From NCBI RefSeq assembly GCF_003086295.3, contig NC_092041.1, positions 94,513,827 to 94,577,826 on the forward strand: DNA of 64,000 nucleotides, given 5' to 3'. Within the stretch, counting starts at the first letter, position 1. Each line of letters starts with the position of its first letter. The translations under genes were made by a program, and so were the position numbers. This document shows positions 61,741-64,000 of the stretch, in pieces. This stretch comes from Arachis hypogaea. Its lineage: Eukaryota > Streptophyta > Magnoliopsida > Fabales > Fabaceae. The notes beneath the pieces are model-generated. The model was not told the origin of the DNA. It did no database searches and was given only the letters and a program-made list of their open reading frames with translations.

Positions 61741-64000
61741 CAACACCAAACTTAAATTGTTGCTTGTCCCCAAGCAACTGAAAATCAAATAAGATAAAGA
61801 GAAGAGAATATACAATGAATTCCAAAAACATCTATGAGGATCAGTATTAATTAGATGAGCGGGGCTTTTAGCTTTTTGCCTCTGAACAGTTTTGGCATCT
61901 CACTCTATCCTTTGAAATTCAGAATGATTGGCTTCTTTAGGAACTCAGAATCCAGATAGTGTCATTGATTCTCCTAGTTGAGTATGATGATTCTTGAACA
62001 CAGCTACTTATTGAGTCTTGGCCGTGGCCCAAAGCACTCTGTCTTCCAGTATTACCACCGGATACATACATGCCACAGACACATAATTGGGTGAACCTTT
62101 TCAGATTGTGACTCAGCTTTGCTAGAGTCCCCAATTAGAGGTGTCCAGGGTTCTTAAGCACACTCTTTTTGCCTTGGATCACAACTTTATTTCTTTCTTT
62201 TTCTCCTTTTTTTTCGTTTTCTTTTCTTCTTCTTTTTTTTCGTTTTTCTCCTTCTCTTTTTTTTTTGTATTCACTGCTTTTTCTTGCTTCAAGAATCATT
62301 TTTATGATTTTTCAGATCCTCAGTAACATGTCTCCTTTTTCATCATTCTTTCAAGAGCCAACATTCATGAACCACAAATTCAAAAGACATATGCACTGTT
62401 TAAGCATACATTCAGAAAACAAAAGTATTGCCACCACATCAAAATAATTAAACTGTTATAAAATTCAAAATTCATGCAATTTTTCTCTTTTTCAATTAAG
62501 AACATTTTTCATTCAAGAGAGGTGATGGATTCATAGGACATTCATAACTTTAAGGCATAGACACTAAGACACTAATAATCACAAGACACAAACATAGGTA
62601 AACATAAGCATAATTTTCGAAAAACAGGAAAATAAGGAACAAGGAGATTAAAGAACGGGTCCACCTTAGTGATGGCGGCTTGTTCTTCCTCTTGAAGATC
62701 CTATGGAGTGTTTGAACTCCTCAATGTCTCTTCCTTGCCTTTATTGCTCCTCTCTCATGATTCTTTGATCTTCTCTAATTTCATGGAGGAGAATGGAATG
62801 TTCTTGGTGCTCCACCCTTAGTTGTCCCATGTTGGAACTCAATTCTCCTAGGGAGGTGTTTAGTTGCTCCCAATAGTTTTGTGGAGGAAAGTGCATCCCT
62901 TGAGGCATCTCAGGGATTTGATGATGAGAGGGGTCTCTTGTTTGCTCCATCCTCTTCTTAGTGATGGGCTTGTCCTCATCAATGGGGATGTCTCCCTCTA
63001 TGTCAATTCCAACTGAATAACAGAGGTGACAAGTGAGATGGGGAAAGGCTAACCTTGCCAAGGTAGAGGACTTGTCCGCCACCTTATAGAGTTCTTGGGA
63101 TATCACCTCATGAACTTCTATTTCTTCTCCAATCATGATGCTATGGATCATGATAGCTCGGTCTATAGTAACTTCGGACCGGTTGCTAGTGGGAATGATT
63201 GAGCGTTGGATAAACTCCAACCATCCCCTAGCCACAGGCTTGAGGTCGTGCCTTCTCAGTTGAACCGGCTTCCCTCTTGAATCTCTCTTCCATTGGGCGC
63301 CCTCTTCACAAATGACTGTGAGGACTTGGTCCAACCTTTGATCAAAGTTGACCCTTCTAGTGTAAGAATGTTCATCTCCTTGCATCATGGGCAAGTTGAA
63401 TGCCAACCTTACATTTTCCGGACTAAAATCCAAGTATTTCCCCCGAACCATAGTAAGCCAATTCTTTGGATCCGGGTTCACACTTTGATCATGGTTCTTG
63501 GTGATCCATGCATTGGCATAGAACTCTTGAACCATTAAGATTTCGACTTGTTGAATGGGGTTGGTAAGAACTTCCCAGCCTCTTCTTCGGATCTCATGTC
63601 GGATCTCCGGATATTCACTCTTTTTGAGTTCGAAAGGGACCTCGGGGATCACTTTCTTCAAGGCCACAACTTCATAGAAGTGGTCTTGATGCACCCTTGA
63701 GATGAATCTCTCCATCTCCCATGACTCGGAGGTGGAAGCTTTTGCCTTCCCTTTCCTCTTTCTAGAGGTTTCTCCGGCCTTGGATGCCATAAATGGTTAT
63801 GGAAAAACAAAAAGCAATGCTTTTACCACACCAAACTTAAAAGGTTTGCTTGTCCTCGAGCAAAAGAAGAAAGAAGGGAGTAGAAGAAGAAGAAATAGAG
63901 GAGATGGAGATGGCTTTGTGGTTCGGCCAAAAAGGGGGAGAAAGAGTGTTTAGGTTGTGTGAAAATGAAGGAGTGAAGATGGGTTTATATAGGGGTGGGG
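61741..64000 (-). mobile_element. Internal region (3' part) of the element ending in the LTR 60120-61740
   Basis: On the minus strand an ORF (63790-62741) is followed by about 1 kb of non-coding DNA with a poly-T/C tract (about 62205-62290), then the PPT and the 3' LTR. No integrase or RT lies between the ORF and the LTR. Either this is a non-autonomous element or its pol lies outside the window. Confidence 0.65.
62741..63790 (-). CDS. Plant retrotransposon protein ("putative plant transposon protein" domain type), 349 aa
   Basis: The ORF is open for 349 codons from ATG 63790 to the stop at 62741. It begins MASKAGETSRKRKGKAK, a basic Lys/Arg-rich N-terminus. A domain follows at about residues 55-240 with GWEVLTNPIQQVEILMVQEF, YANAW and VRGKYLDFSPENVRLAFNLP. 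This pattern is typical of the plant transposon protein domain (Pfam PF20167 from memory) found in Athila-like elements. A helical C-terminal tail (about 300-349, SSNMGQLRVEHQEHSILLHE) may form a coiled coil. The minus-strand leader (63970-63800) is CT-rich. I see no catalytic motif. It may be a gag or a lineage-specific extra ORF. Confidence 0.75.
   Translation of the reverse strand: MASKAGETSRKRKGKAKASTSESWEMERFISRVHQDHFYEVVALKKVIPEVPFELKKSEYPEIRHEIRRRGWEVLTNPIQQVEILMVQEFYANAWITKNHDQSVNPDPKNWLTMVRGKYLDFSPENVRLAFNLPMMQGDEHSYTRRVNFDQRLDQVLTVICEEGAQWKRDSRGKPVQLRRHDLKPVARGWLEFIQRSIIPTSNRSEVTIDRAIMIHSIMIGEEIEVHEVISQELYKVADKSSTLARLAFPHLTCHLCYSVGIDIEGDIPIDEDKPITKKRMEQTRDPSHHQIPEMPQGMHFPPQNYWEQLNTSLGELSSNMGQLRVEHQEHSILLHEIREDQRIMREEQ

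Noticed and set aside
62141..62447. Plus-strand Phe/Ser-rich ORFs
   Set aside because: They are translations of a poly-T/C tract in a retroelement.

Overview
This window is nuclear DNA of a flowering plant, almost certainly a legume and most probably peanut or a wild relative (Arachis). The genes have plant-type GT-AG introns and encode plant-specific proteins. The intergenic DNA is AT-rich and packed with LTR retrotransposons carrying the CG-dense ACGCGTACGCGT-type motifs and TGATGAGCGG-type LTR starts that I associate with Arachis. The genus call is inference from memory of such repeats, not a database result.

Layout. 1-7329: a non-autonomous LTR retrotransposon (5' LTR cut by the window edge) with one long Pro/Tyr-rich gag-like ORF and no polymerase, sitting in the remains of a minus-strand L1-type LINE (7330-10110). 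10.5-11.6 kb: a long near-palindrome. 11.6-13.7 kb: a small coding-free LTR element. 13.7-18.5 kb: mixed repeats, a hAT-like element with a target-site duplication, the 3' end of a broken gene (17853-18199, minus) and an array of five hairpins. 19.7-41.7 kb is a gene island with four intact multi-exon genes: a YTH-domain m6A reader of the ECT family (+), a chloroplast NDH subcomplex B galactose-mutarotase-like subunit, PNSB2/NDF5 type (+), the nuclear-envelope KASH protein SINE1 (-), and the PHD-finger histone reader ING2 (-). They are unrelated in pathway and are not an operon. 42.5-51.9 kb: an unrecognised small ORF, a hAT-like element, a hAT MITE, and a nested structure in which a Mutator-like element carrying a broken SC35-type splicing-factor fragment has been split by a small copia-type element. 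52-64 kb: a second copy of the 1-7 kb retroelement family, two related LTRs facing tail-to-tail, a second copy of the hAT MITE, and the 3' half of another LTR element with a plant-transposon-type ORF on the minus strand.

The most notable non-gene observations are: the nested Pack-MULE/TRIM structure with intact 9-bp and 5-bp target duplications; a polymerase-less retroelement family whose gag-like ORF is conserved between two diverged copies; hairpin arrays with a compensatory base change; a kilobase-scale inverted repeat and a tail-to-tail LTR pair that could both make double-stranded RNA; and a 36-codon upstream ORF ahead of the NDH gene. I see no complete autonomous transposon, no RNA gene, no CRISPR and nothing bacterial. 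Exon coordinates were read by eye from splice signals and frame continuity and should be checked against transcripts.
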